The position numbers were made by a program, and so were the translations under genes. From Streptomyces sp. NRRL F-6492 (GTDB lineage Bacteria; Actinomycetota; Actinomycetes; Streptomycetales; Streptomycetaceae), in the NCBI RefSeq assembly GCF_001280125.1, contig NZ_LGEG01000014.1:1-19456 (forward strand): a DNA stretch of 19,456 nucleotides, read 5' to 3'. The notes under the pieces are model-generated. The model did no database searches. It saw nothing but the letters and a program-made list of their open reading frames with translations, and was not told where the DNA came from. Shown one piece after another: positions 6,627 to 14,909 of this stretch (position 1 is the first letter of the stretch; each line of letters opens with the position of its first letter).

Positions 6627-7565
6627 ATGCCGCCCGTCTTCGCCCATGGCCGCCTGCGCCTCTATCTGCTCAAACTGCTCGACGAGGCCCCGCGCCACGG
6701 CTACGAGGTGATCAGACTCCTGGAGGAGCGCTTCCAGGGCCTCTACGCGCCCTCGGCCGGCACGGTCTACCCCCGCCTCGCCAAGCTGGAGGCCGAGGGG
6801 CTCGTCACCCACGCCAGCGAGGGGGGCCGGAAGGTGTACTCGATCACCGACGCGGGCCGCGCCGAACTGGACGGGCGCGGCGCCGAACTGGACGACCTGG
6901 AGCGGGAGATCCGCGAGTCGGTGTCGGAGCTGGCGGCGGAGATCCGCGACGACGTGCGCGGCGCGGCCGGCCGGGTCCGCAGCGAGATGCGCGCGGCGGC
7001 GGGCCGGACCCGGACGGCGGAGCCGGCCTCGTTCGCCGACGCCAAGGAGGAGCTGCGCCGGGTCGGGCAGGAGTGGAAGCAGCAGGCCCGCGAGGCCCGC
7101 GCGGAGGCCCGGTCGGCCCGCCGCCAGGCGAAGGAGTTCCAGCGGATCGCCCAGCAGGTGCAGGAGGAGGTCCAGGACCGCTTCTCGCGGGGCGACTGGC
7201 CCAAGGGCGTCTGGGAGGGGATCTCCGGCATCACGGCCCAGCTCGGTGACCTGGTGACGGGCACGACCCACCCGAAGGCCGCCGGCGCCGCCGACCGGGA
7301 GCCGCCGTTCACGGCGGCCCCGGCCGACGAGACGCCTGCCGACGGGACACCGGCGGCCGAGGCTCCGGAGTGGGCGCGGGACGTGGCGGGTTCGGGCGAC
7401 CCGGCCCGCGACCTCGATCGGCTCCTCGACCGCTTCCGCGACGAGATCCGGGACGCGGCCCGCGACCACGGGGTGACCGCGGAACAACTGGCCGAGACCC
7501 GCCGGCACCTCTCGACGGCGGCCCACCGCGTCACGAACCTGCTGCACCCCGAACGGAAGGCGTGA
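6627..7565 (+). CDS. PadR-family transcriptional regulator with long C-terminal extension
   Basis: This 312-aa protein starts at ATG 6627, just after the DUF4097 stop; GGAAAGG upstream is a possible binding site. Residues 1-85 are a PadR winged helix (LRLYLLKLLDEAPRHGYEVIRLLEERF, then SAGTVYPRLAKLEAEGLV, then a wing with GGRKVYSITDAGRAEL). Typical PadR proteins are 110-200 aa. Here residues 85-200 form a long Arg/Glu/Ala-rich helical region likely to be a coiled coil, followed by a Pro/Ala linker and a second helical block (about 270-310). The C-terminal part may provide dimerisation or ligand sensing. It probably represses its own operon through the CGATATATCG repeats upstream of the DUF4097 gene; this is inferred from location and family habit. 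Confidence 0.9.
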   Translation: MPPVFAHGRLRLYLLKLLDEAPRHGYEVIRLLEERFQGLYAPSAGTVYPRLAKLEAEGLVTHASEGGRKVYSITDAGRAELDGRGAELDDLEREIRESVSELAAEIRDDVRGAAGRVRSEMRAAAGRTRTAEPASFADAKEELRRVGQEWKQQAREARAEARSARRQAKEFQRIAQQVQEEVQDRFSRGDWPKGVWEGISGITAQLGDLVTGTTHPKAAGAADREPPFTAAPADETPADGTPAAEAPEWARDVAGSGDPARDLDRLLDRFRDEIRDAARDHGVTAEQLAETRRHLSTAAHRVTNLLHPERKA

Positions 7566-7594
7566 GGGGGCGGGGGGCGAGCGACCAGTGGAGG

Positions 7595-7611
7595 CCGGGG
7601 TCTCGCCCCGG
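7595..7611. terminator. Small hairpin between convergent padR and GH5 genes
   Basis: CCGGGG (7595-7600) and CCCCGG (7606-7611) form a 6-bp GC stem with a 5-nt loop in the 48-bp gap between two convergent genes. There is no T-tract, which is usual for streptomycete terminators. Functional evidence is weak. Confidence 0.4.
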
Positions 7612-7613
7612 TG

Positions 7614-9029
7614 TCAGCGGCGGGTGACCGTGACCGTCACGCGGGCGTCCGGGGCCGCGAGGATCAAGGCCCTGCCCCGGTCCTCGCGGAGGACGAGGGC
7701 CGTCCCCCGGGCCGTCACCCGCCAGTCGCCGGGCGGCAGGGAGAGCTCGGTGACCCGGGAGCCCCGGCGCCCGGCGGCGTCGTACGAGAGGCGGTAGACC
7801 CCGGTCCCCGGGTCGTACGCGGTGGAGCGGACCCGGCCCGCGACCGCCTCCGCGTACGGCTCGGCGGTCAGCTCCTTGTTGGTGCGGAAGGCCCCGGTGC
7901 CGTCGACCGCGCAGTAGCCGCCGCCGTAGCACCAGACGTAGCCCGCCCAGCCGGAGCCGTAGCGGCCCAGGGAGGACATCGCGTCGCGGTAGAAGCGGTT
8001 CATCTGCGGCAGGGAGTTGTTGAGCGGTCCCCACTCCCCCACCACCACGGGCACCCCGTACTGCTCGGGGTAGCGGGTGACGGCCCGCTCGTAGTTCTCG
8101 ATCCAGCCGGCGGCGGGGTCGTAGTCGGCGCCCGCCTCCATGGCGGTGTTGTAGAAGTGCGGGGCGTAGACGACCTTCGGGTCGTGGATCCGCCCGAGCC
8201 CGGTGGGCACGCCCTCGCCCACGATCGGGGTCGGCTCGACGAAGATCCAGGCGTCCCGGTCGACCGAGCGGACGGCGTCGGCGAGCCGGTTGTAGAGCGG
8301 GGTGAGCTGGTCCCGTTCGATGCGCCGGGCCGCCGTCGCCAGGTCCTCGCCCTCCCGGACCTCCCCCATCGGCTCGTTGATCAGGTCGTAGCCGAGGACG
8401 GCCGGGTGGTCGTCGAAGCGGTCGGCGAGCACCCGCCACATGCGGGCCTGGGCGCGCCTCAGGTCCTCGTCCTCGTACAGATGGGTGAAGGCCCGCTGGA
8501 CGGCGGGCTCGAAGTACTCGGAGAACCAGTCGTCCGGGCGCGGGGTGAAGGGCAGCCCATCAGTCCTGGTCGCCCACGCGGGGATGCCCCGGTGGCCGAA
8601 CGCGGGCCCGAAGACGTCCTGGTGGGCGTCGAGGAGGACCTTGACGTCGTGCTTCTCCGCCCAATCCAGGATCCGTTCGATCTTCCGCAGATAGGTCTGG
8701 CTGTACCGGCCGGGCCGGGGTTCCAGGTCGTCCCAGAAGACCAGGAGGCGGGCGAAGTCGAAGCCCTTGGCCCGCATGTCGCGGAAGTGCTTCTCGGTGA
8801 CGGCGGAGAGGGCGGCGTCGCCCCGGTTCGCCTTGTCCTCGACGTTCCAGCCCCGCAGGGTGAGGGCGCGGCCGTGCTCGTCGGTGAGGGCGGGGATGCC
8901 GCCGCCGCTCCCGCCGCCGCCCGCGCGTCCGGCTCCGCCTCCGGCCTCCGCGCGGGCGGCCGTCGGGGTGAGCAGCGCGGCGACGACGGCGCTCACGAGA
9001 AGAGTGGTTCGCCAGGTGGTTCGCGGCAT
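7614..9029 (-). CDS. Secreted GH5 glycoside hydrolase, endoglycoceramidase-like
   Basis: This 471-aa protein starts at ATG (9027-9029) behind GGAGGT. Residues 1-28 are a signal peptide (Arg residues, hydrophobic VSAVVAALL, then AARA/EA), and a Gly-rich linker (30-44) follows. The catalytic (beta/alpha)8 domain shows LRGWNVEDK near 58, FWDDLEPRPGRYSQTYL near 98-114, LLDAHQDVF (132-140), the acid/base Glu219 in LINEP and the nucleophile Glu332 in VVGEWG. The WDxxEPxxGxY and DAHQD motifs are those of endoglycoceramidase-type GH5 enzymes, which cut the link between an oligosaccharide or sugar and ceramide; broader beta-glycosidase activity is possible. The last 90 residues (about 385-471) look like a small beta-rich domain. 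It is secreted; substrate is not settled. A hairpin in its leader covers part of the ribosome binding site. Confidence 0.88.
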   Translation of the reverse strand: MPRTTWRTTLLVSAVVAALLTPTAARAEAGGGAGRAGGGGSGGGIPALTDEHGRALTLRGWNVEDKANRGDAALSAVTEKHFRDMRAKGFDFARLLVFWDDLEPRPGRYSQTYLRKIERILDWAEKHDVKVLLDAHQDVFGPAFGHRGIPAWATRTDGLPFTPRPDDWFSEYFEPAVQRAFTHLYEDEDLRRAQARMWRVLADRFDDHPAVLGYDLINEPMGEVREGEDLATAARRIERDQLTPLYNRLADAVRSVDRDAWIFVEPTPIVGEGVPTGLGRIHDPKVVYAPHFYNTAMEAGADYDPAAGWIENYERAVTRYPEQYGVPVVVGEWGPLNNSLPQMNRFYRDAMSSLGRYGSGWAGYVWCYGGGYCAVDGTGAFRTNKELTAEPYAEAVAGRVRSTAYDPGTGVYRLSYDAAGRRGSRVTELSLPPGDWRVTARGTALVLREDRGRALILAAPDARVTVTVTRR

Positions 9030-9034
9030 GGAAG

Positions 9035-9075
9035 ACCTCCGGCACGACGGTGTGTTCGGGGTGCGCGTGCCGGAG
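9035..9075 (-). promoter_or_regulatory. Leader hairpin overlapping the GH5 Shine-Dalgarno
   Basis: CTCCGGCACG (9037-9046) and CGTGCCGGAG (9066-9075) are perfect 10-bp arms with a 19-nt spacer. On the GH5 message (minus strand) the downstream arm ends in the GGAG of the GGAGGT ribosome binding site (9035-9040). If the message begins upstream of 9075, the hairpin would hide the site. It could instead serve as a terminator for the oxidoreductase gene upstream. Confidence 0.55.
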
Positions 9076-9081
9076 ATCCCA

Positions 9082-9094
9082 TCAGTACTACTGA
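9082..9094. promoter_or_regulatory. Perfect 13-bp palindrome, possible operator
   Basis: TCAGTA-C-TACTGA is a perfect inverted repeat, relatively AT-rich for this window, 53 bp before the GH5 start codon. Its composition argues against a terminator and fits a repressor site for the hydrolase gene. Confidence 0.45.
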
Positions 9095-9101
9095 CGAGTC
9101 A

Positions 9102-10067
9102 TCAAGAGGTCGTCAGGACGACCTTTCCGAAGAGGTCGCCCGCGGCCATCTTCTCGAAGCCCTCCCGCGCCCGGTCCAGCGGCAGGACGTCGTCGATGAC
9201 CGGCCGGAGGCCGGTGGCCGCGCAGAAGGACAGCAGGTCCTCCAGCTCGTCCTTGGAGCCCATCGTGGAGCCGACGACCTTCAGCTCCAGGAAGAAGATC
9301 CGGGTCAGCTCGGCGTGCGAGGGGCGGTCGCCGCTGGTGGCGCCGGAGATGACGAGCGTGCCGCCCGGCCGCAGCGACTTGACCGAGTGGGACCAGGTCG
9401 CGGCGCCGACGGTTTCGATGACGGCGTCCACCCGCTGCGGGAGCCGCGCCCCCGCCTCGTACGCCTCGACGGCGCCGAGCTCGACGGCCCGCTTGCGCTT
9501 CTCCTCGTCGCGGCTGGTGGCGAAGACCCGCAGGCCGGCCGCCTTGCCGAGGGCGATCGCGGCGGTGGCCACGCCGCCGCCCGCGCCCTGCACGAGGACC
9601 GAGTCCCCGGGGCGTACGCCGGCGTTGGTGAAGAGCATGCGGTACGCGGTCAGCCAGGCGGTGGGCAGGCAGGCGGCCTCCTCGAAGGAGAGCTCCTTCG
9701 GCTTGGGCAGCACGTTCCAGCGGGGGACGGTCACCCGCTCGGCGAAGGTGCCCTGGTAGCGCTCGGTGAGGATGGACCGGGGCTCGTCCGGGCCGACGCC
9801 GTGACCCGTCTGGCCGATCACGGAGTGCAGGACGACCTCGTTGCCGTCCTCGTCGATCCCGGCGGCGTCGCAGCCGAGGATCATCGGCAGCTTCTCCTCG
9901 GGCAGGCCCACTCCGCGCAGCGACCACAGGTCGTGGTGGTTGAGCGAGGCGGCCTTGACGGTGACGGTGGTCCATCCGGCCCGCGCCTCGGGTTCGGGGC
10001 GTTCGCCCAACTCAAGGCCGTTCAGCGGCTGGTCACGGTCGATTCGGGCGGCGTAGGCAGCGAACAT
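9102..10067 (-). CDS. Zinc-binding-dehydrogenase-type MDR oxidoreductase lacking obvious structural zinc ligands
   Basis: This 321-aa protein starts at ATG (10065-10067); the frame extends 37 codons further but those codons lie across the promoter. The GroES-like N-terminal domain contains [17 protein letters not shown] and ILGCDAAG. The Rossmann domain carries [15 protein letters not shown] near residues 160-175, and VVLTTS is the C-terminus. It belongs to the medium-chain dehydrogenase/reductase superfamily, close to quinone oxidoreductase-like members, and should use NAD(P)H. The four-cysteine structural zinc lobe of classical alcohol dehydrogenases is not visible, so a zinc-independent reductase is likelier. 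The substrate is unknown. A TAGGGT -10 seven bases before the ATG suggests leaderless expression. GH5 follows 72 bp downstream on the same strand, probably with its own control. Confidence 0.87.
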   Translation of the reverse strand: MFAAYAARIDRDQPLNGLELGERPEPEARAGWTTVTVKAASLNHHDLWSLRGVGLPEEKLPMILGCDAAGIDEDGNEVVLHSVIGQTGHGVGPDEPRSILTERYQGTFAERVTVPRWNVLPKPKELSFEEAACLPTAWLTAYRMLFTNAGVRPGDSVLVQGAGGGVATAAIALGKAAGLRVFATSRDEEKRKRAVELGAVEAYEAGARLPQRVDAVIETVGAATWSHSVKSLRPGGTLVISGATSGDRPSHAELTRIFFLELKVVGSTMGSKDELEDLLSFCAATGLRPVIDDVLPLDRAREGFEKMAAGDLFGKVVLTTS

Positions 10068-10074
10068 GGCCCCG

Positions 10075-10080
10075 ACCCTA
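10075..10080 (-). promoter_or_regulatory. -10 element (TAGGGT) of a likely leaderless promoter
   Basis: The minus strand reads TAGGGT, then seven bases (CGGGGCC), then the ATG of the MDR oxidoreductase. This places the transcription start at or next to the start codon. The -35 region is poor. Confidence 0.6.
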
Positions 10081-10104
10081 GGGCGCGCGGGCGGGCGGGG
10101 GAAC

Positions 10105-10118
10105 CACACCCCGGTGTG
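10105..10118. promoter_or_regulatory. CACACC-CC-GGTGTG palindrome at the oxidoreductase promoter
   Basis: Perfect 6-bp arms around CC lie directly upstream of the expected -35 position of the oxidoreductase promoter. The poor -35 and adjacent palindrome would fit an activator or repressor site. Confidence 0.45.
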
Positions 10119-10336
10119 ACCCGTGTCGCCCGGCGATCCCTGGACACGGGGCCCGTCCCCGTACAGGCTCCTGGGCATGGGGGGTCCGGCCCCGTACGAG
10201 CCCCGAGGCCCCTGGGCGGCGCCCGGGGCCCGCGGAAGCCCGCCGGTAAGCCCGGAAGCCGCGCACGAGCCCGTACGAGCCCCCTTACGGACCCCCCGTA
10301 CGGGTCCGTACGAGCCCCCCGTAAGGGTCCGGACGC

Positions 10337-10375
10337 CGAAGGGCCCCGTCCCGGTGTGCGGAACGGGGCCCTTCG
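10337..10375 (-). terminator. Terminator after the malic enzyme gene
   Basis: CGAAGGGCCCCGT (10337-10349) pairs perfectly with ACGGGGCCCTTCG (10363-10375), a 13-bp GC-rich stem with a 13-nt loop, 18 bp after the malic enzyme stop. No T-tract follows, as is common in this group. Confidence 0.85.
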
Positions 10376-10392
10376 GGCGTGCCGGAGCGGCG

Positions 10393-11601
10393 TCAGCGGC
10401 GGGCGACGCCCTCGGCGCGGGCGGCGGCGGCGACCGCGGCCGTGACGGCCGGGGCGACCCGCTCGTCGAACGGCGACGGGATCACGTAGTCGGCGGCGAG
10501 CTGGTCGCCGACCACGTCCGCGAGCGCGTTCGCCGCGGCGATCTTCATGCCCTCGGTGATCCGGGAGGCCCGGACCTGGAGCGCGCCGGCGAAGATGCCG
10601 GGGAACGCGAGGACGTTGTTGATCTGGTTCGGGTAGTCCGAACGGCCGGTCGCCACGACGGCCGCGTACTTATGCGCGACGTCGGGGTGGACCTCGGGGT
10701 TCGGGTTGGCCATGGCGAACACGAAGGAGTTCGGGGCCATGGCGGCGACGGCGGCCTCGGGGACCGTACCGCCGGAGACGCCGATGAAGACGTCGGCGCC
10801 GGCGAGGGCGTCCTCCAGGGAGCCGGTCAGACCCGCCTTGTTGGTGATCTCGGCGAGCTCGCGCTTGACGTCCGTGAGGTCGCCGCGGTCGCGGCTGACG
10901 ATGCCCTTGCGGTCGGCGACGGCGACGTCGCCGAGGCCGGCCTCCAGGAGGAACTTGGCGATGGCGACACCGGCCGCGCCGGCGCCGGAGATGACGGCGC
11001 GCAGGTTGCCCAGGTTCCGGTCGGTCAGCTTCGCCGCGTTGCGCAGGGCCGCGAGGGTGACGATCGCGGTGCCGTGCTGGTCGTCGTGGAAGACCGGGAT
11101 GTCGAGGCGCTCCTGGAGCTTGCGCTCGATCTCGAAGCACCGGGGGGCCGAGATGTCCTCCAGGTTCACGCCGCCGAAGGAGGGGGCGAGCCGGACGACG
11201 GTCTCGACGATCTCGTCGGTGTCGGTGGTGGCGAGGGCGATCGGGACCGCGTCCACGCCGCCGAACTGCTTGAAGAGGATGGCCTTCCCCTCCATGACCG
11301 GGAGGGAGGCCTCCGGGCCGATGTCGCCGAGGCCGAGCACCGCCGTGCCGTCGGTCACGACCGCGACGACCTGGGACTTCCAGGTGTAGTCGTTGACCAG
11401 TTCGGGCTGCTCGGCGATCGCGGTGCACACCTTGGCGACGCCGGGCGTGTACGCGAGGGACAGGTCGTCCTTGTCCCGGAGGGGAACGGTGGCCTGCACT
11501 GCCATCTTGCCGCCCCGGTGGAGGGCGAAGACAGGATCGAAGGGCTCCTCGGGAGCTTCCGTACCGCTGTCGTTGCGAGGGTTGACGATCTCCGCTGCCA
11601 T
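10393..11601 (-). CDS. Malic enzyme (NAD(P)-dependent, oxaloacetate-decarboxylating type)
   Basis: This 402-aa protein converts malate to pyruvate and CO2 with reduction of NAD(P). It starts at ATG (11599-11601), eight bases after AAGGGG; an upstream ATG at 11628 lacks a suitably placed site. Motifs: Tyr51 in LAYTPGVA, Lys106 in MEGKAILFK, the divalent metal ligands expected at Glu148/Asp149 (LEDI) and Asp174 (HDDQHGTA), and the dinucleotide fold GAGAAG (206-211). Length fits the short bacterial form without a phosphotransacetylase domain, unlike E. coli MaeB. Cofactor preference is not safe to read from the sequence; from memory, the syntenic S. coelicolor enzyme SCO5261 is the NADP-linked one. 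It is divergent from the ABC importer with a 536-bp gap and ends in a strong hairpin. It likely supplies pyruvate and reducing power. Confidence 0.95.
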   Translation of the reverse strand: MAAEIVNPRNDSGTEAPEEPFDPVFALHRGGKMAVQATVPLRDKDDLSLAYTPGVAKVCTAIAEQPELVNDYTWKSQVVAVVTDGTAVLGLGDIGPEASLPVMEGKAILFKQFGGVDAVPIALATTDTDEIVETVVRLAPSFGGVNLEDISAPRCFEIERKLQERLDIPVFHDDQHGTAIVTLAALRNAAKLTDRNLGNLRAVISGAGAAGVAIAKFLLEAGLGDVAVADRKGIVSRDRGDLTDVKRELAEITNKAGLTGSLEDALAGADVFIGVSGGTVPEAAVAAMAPNSFVFAMANPNPEVHPDVAHKYAAVVATGRSDYPNQINNVLAFPGIFAGALQVRASRITEGMKIAAANALADVVGDQLAADYVIPSPFDERVAPAVTAAVAAAARAEGVARR

Positions 11602-12137
11602 TGGGTTGACCCCTTGAGTCTGTTTCATTTGAGGGTGGCCGCTCCTGGTTGAGGAGGGGTGGGAGGCACCGCGGCCGCCTTGTCGGGCAGCCGCTCGGGC
11701 GCGCCGCACAACGCGCCCTGAGCCCCGGATGAGGGGTGTAAGGATCCTTCTTACCGGACGGACGGCACCGCAGACGAGTCCATAACCGTTCGGTGACACG
11801 ACTCATACCGAGAGCATCCGGGCACGGACGGGTAATGACACGTCACATGATGTCCGCATAGGTGCCCAGGGCACCCGATTGGCGGCCTTCCCGTCGTCCG
11901 GATGGCGAGATCAACGGGAGATTTTTCGGTGTCGGGGAAGGGATTCCGCAGAAGGTGCGGCCCTGATGTACCGGCCTGTCGGGATTCGGGGATCACCCGT
12001 TACCCGATTTTGACATCCGTGGCCGTCGGTTTGACGCAGTCCGAATGGCAAGATGCCGTAATCACACAAGGCCGCGACACTCGAAGATGCGTACGTGGCC
12101 ACCTGGCATCTCCCTGATACGCCGGAGGAACCCGACC
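11602..12137. other. Divergent control region between malic enzyme and the importer
   Basis: No gene is supported in this 536-bp stretch. It is less GC-rich than its surroundings, especially 11880-12080. Visible elements are AAGGATCCTT (11740-11749, palindromic, inside GTAAG...CTTAC), TGAC-AC-GTCA (11836-11845), TTGACA (12010-12015) and TTGACG (12031-12036). The importer leader has a distant inverted pair AGATGCC (12051-12057) and GGCATCT (12105-12111). The malic enzyme promoter could not be placed. Confidence 0.6.
12031..12059 (+). promoter_or_regulatory. Possible promoter of the ABC importer operon
   Basis: TTGACG (12031-12036) and a weak TGCCGT (12054-12059) are 17 bp apart, giving a leader of about 70 nt before the ATG at 12138. 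The weak -10 suggests that an activator may be needed. Confidence 0.35.
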
Positions 12138-13106
12138 ATGACCGCACGCTCCACGCGCTGTACGACCGCCGCCAAGACCCGCACCTCCCGTCTTGCCGCG
12201 GTCGCCGCCATCGCGGTCGCCGGCTCCATGCTGCTGACCGCCTGTGGCGACCAGACCGAGGGCGGCTCGGCGGAGGGCACCTCGTCCCCCCAGAAGCCGG
12301 CCTCCACCGCGCCGCTCTTCTCGAAGCTCCCGGCCGAGATCCAGAAGTCCGGCGTCATCAAGGTCGGCACGGACGCCTCGTACGCCCCGATGGAGTTCAC
12401 CGAGGGCGGCAAGATCGTCGGCGTCGACCCCGACATCGCGCAGGCCCTGAGCAAGCAGCTGGGCGTCGAGCTCAAGTTCGTCTCCGGCACCTTCGACGGC
12501 CTGATCACCTCGATCTACAGCGGTCGCCAGGACCTGATCATGTCCTCGATGACGGACAACAAGAAGCGCCAGGAGGGCCTGGACGACAACGGGAAGAAGA
12601 TCGGCAAGGGCATCGACTTCGTCGACTACTTCAGCTCCGGCGTCTCCCTCCTGGTCAAGAAGGGCAACCCGCAGGGCATCAACTCCCTCGACGACCTCTG
12701 CGGCAAGACCGTGGCCGTCCAGCGCGGCACGATCTACGAGGACACCTTCAAGGCGCAGGCCACCAAGTGCGGCGACAAGAAGCTGACCATCCAGGCCTTC
12801 GACACCGACGCCGAGGCCCAGACCCGCGTCAAGGCCGGCGGCGCGGCCGCCGACCTGAACGACTACCCGGTGGCCGCGTACATCGCGAAGACCTCGGGCG
12901 GCGGCAACGACTTCGAGGTCGTCGGCAGCCAGAGCGACGTCGGCCTCTTCGGCATCGGCGTCTCCAAGGACAAGCCCCAGCTGCGCGACGCCGTCAAGGA
13001 AGCGCTCGACGCCATCATCAAGGACGGCACCTACGCCGAGGCCCTGAAGAAGTGGGACGTCGAGGACAGCGCGGTCAAGTCGGCCACCGTCAACGCCGGC
13101 AAGTGA
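12138..13106 (+). CDS. Amino acid ABC importer, substrate-binding lipoprotein
   Basis: This 322-aa lipoprotein starts at ATG 12138, eight bases after GGAGGA. An in-frame ATG at 12045 would add 31 residues ahead of the signal peptide and is rejected. The N-terminus has Arg/Lys residues, a hydrophobic core (LAAVAAIAVAGS) and the lipobox LTAC with Cys36 as the lipidation site. A Ser/Pro linker follows. The binding fold (SBP_bac_3 type) begins at VGTDASYAPMEF (76-87) and continues with GVDPDIAQALSKQLGV; the ligand-binding lobe includes DLNDYPVAAY. It delivers a polar amino acid, probably glutamate or aspartate, to the permease encoded 29 bp downstream. The specificity comes from family and synteny and is not proven here. 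It is anchored on the outer face of the membrane. Confidence 0.93.
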   Translation: MTARSTRCTTAAKTRTSRLAAVAAIAVAGSMLLTACGDQTEGGSAEGTSSPQKPASTAPLFSKLPAEIQKSGVIKVGTDASYAPMEFTEGGKIVGVDPDIAQALSKQLGVELKFVSGTFDGLITSIYSGRQDLIMSSMTDNKKRQEGLDDNGKKIGKGIDFVDYFSSGVSLLVKKGNPQGINSLDDLCGKTVAVQRGTIYEDTFKAQATKCGDKKLTIQAFDTDAEAQTRVKAGGAAADLNDYPVAAYIAKTSGGGNDFEVVGSQSDVGLFGIGVSKDKPQLRDAVKEALDAIIKDGTYAEALKKWDVEDSAVKSATVNAGK

Positions 13107-13135
13107 CCTCGTCGCACCACTGAAGGGCAGTCGTC

Positions 13136-14079
13136 ATGACTGACAAGATCCACAAGGACCCGGCCGCCGCTCCGGCCGGGTCCGGCCCCTCGGGCTCCCC
13201 GTACGAGGCGATCAAGGCCGTCCCCGTGCGGCACTACGGCCGCTGGGTCAGCGCCGTGGTGGTCGTGGTCCTCCTCGGCTGGCTGGCCTACGCCTTCTCC
13301 CAGGGCAACATCATCTGGGACACGGTGTGGGACAAGGTGTTCGACCCGTCGATCATCAGCGGCCTGTGGAACACCATCGTCATCAGCGTCGCCTCGATGG
13401 CGCTCGGCCTCGTCCTCGGCGTCCTCTTCGCCGTGATGCGGCTCTCCAAGAACCCGGTCACCGGCGCGGTGGCCTGGCTCTACATCTGGTTCTTCCGCGG
13501 CACGCCGGTCTACGTGCAGCTGCTCGTCTGGTTCAACCTGTCGCTGATCTTCCAGTACATCGACCTCGGGCCGATCTACAAGAACGAGACCGTGGACGTC
13601 ATGACGCCGTTCATGGTGGCCCTGCTCGGCCTCGGCCTGAACGAGGGCGCCTACATGGCGGAGATCGTCCGGGCCGGCATCCAGTCGGTCGACGAGGGCC
13701 AGACCGAGGCGGCGCACGCGCTCGGCATGTCCCAGACGAAGACCATGGGCCGGATCGTCCTTCCGCAGGCCATGCGGGTGATCGTGCCGCCGACGGGCAA
13801 CGAGTTCATCAACATGCTGAAGACCTCGTCACTGGTCTCGGCGGTGCAGTACACCGAACTCCTGAGGGCCTCGTCGAACATCGGCAGCACGGCCGGCGCC
13901 GTGATGGAGATGCTCTTCGTCGCCTCCATCTGGTACCTGGCGCTGACCAGCGTGTTCAGCGTCGGCCAGTACTACCTGGAGCGTCGCTTCTCCCGCGGTT
14001 CGACCCGCAACCTGCCGCCCACCCCCTGGCAGCGGATCAAGGCGAACCTGACCACCTTCAAGCGATCGGCGGTGTCCGG

Positions 14080-14083
<4 letters not shown>
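13136..14083 (+). CDS. Amino acid ABC importer, permease
   Basis: This 315-aa membrane protein starts at ATG 13136 behind GAAGGG. A soluble N-terminal stretch (1-36) precedes the first membrane segment (about 37-54). Further segments lie near 79-101, 112-140, 157-178 and 253-279. The cytoplasmic coupling helix EAA loop is [21 protein letters not shown] (191-211), which docks onto the ATPase. The fold is that of the His/Glu/Gln/Arg/opine permease family. The N-terminal tail is longer than in minimal members. It overlaps the ATPase start in an ATGA, so translation is coupled. One permease is present, so it likely works as a homodimer. Confidence 0.95.
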
Positions 14084-14847
<764 letters not shown>

Positions 14848-14854
14848 GGCGCGT

Positions 14855-14898
14855 ACGGGAAGGGGCGGTACGGGATCTCCCGTACCGCCCCTTCCCGT
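14855..14898. terminator. Strong bidirectional terminator after the importer
   Basis: The arms at 14855-14874 and 14879-14898 pair perfectly over 20 bp around the loop ATCT. It lies between the ATPase stop (14847) and the convergent methyltransferase stop (14910), so it can end both messages. Confidence 0.92.
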
Positions 14899-14909
14899 GT
14901 GCCCGGCGG

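Larger units (their letters stand above)
10068..10392. other. Intergenic region with CGTACG-rich repeats
   Basis: No gene is supported here. The part next to the oxidoreductase gene holds its promoter and a 14-bp palindrome. From about 10160 to 10326 the + strand carries repeated CCCCGTACGAGCCC-like elements (CGTACG at 10193, 10272, 10297, 10307, plus related CGTACA at 10160 and CGTAAG at 10320), irregularly spaced. A strong hairpin at 10337-10375 lies just after the malic enzyme stop codon. Confidence 0.7.

Noticed and set aside
7611..10445. 944-residue + strand open frame
   Set aside because: It is antisense to the GH5 and oxidoreductase genes, both of which have catalytic or cofactor motifs on the minus strand.
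11602..11628. Upstream ATG start for malic enzyme
   Set aside because: The nearest AGGAG is about 13 bases away, while the ATG at 11601 has AAGGGG at proper distance and begins the conserved N-terminus.
10123..11652. 509-residue + strand open frame
   Set aside because: It is antisense to malic enzyme and no family motif is seen.
11836..11860. GlnR-type operator upstream of the importer
   Set aside because: TGACACGTCA followed by CATGATG does not fit the spacing of GlnR a- and b-sites well enough.
12045..12137. Upstream ATG start for the binding lipoprotein
   Set aside because: It would place 31 charged residues ahead of a complete lipoprotein signal peptide; GGAGGA supports the ATG at 12138.
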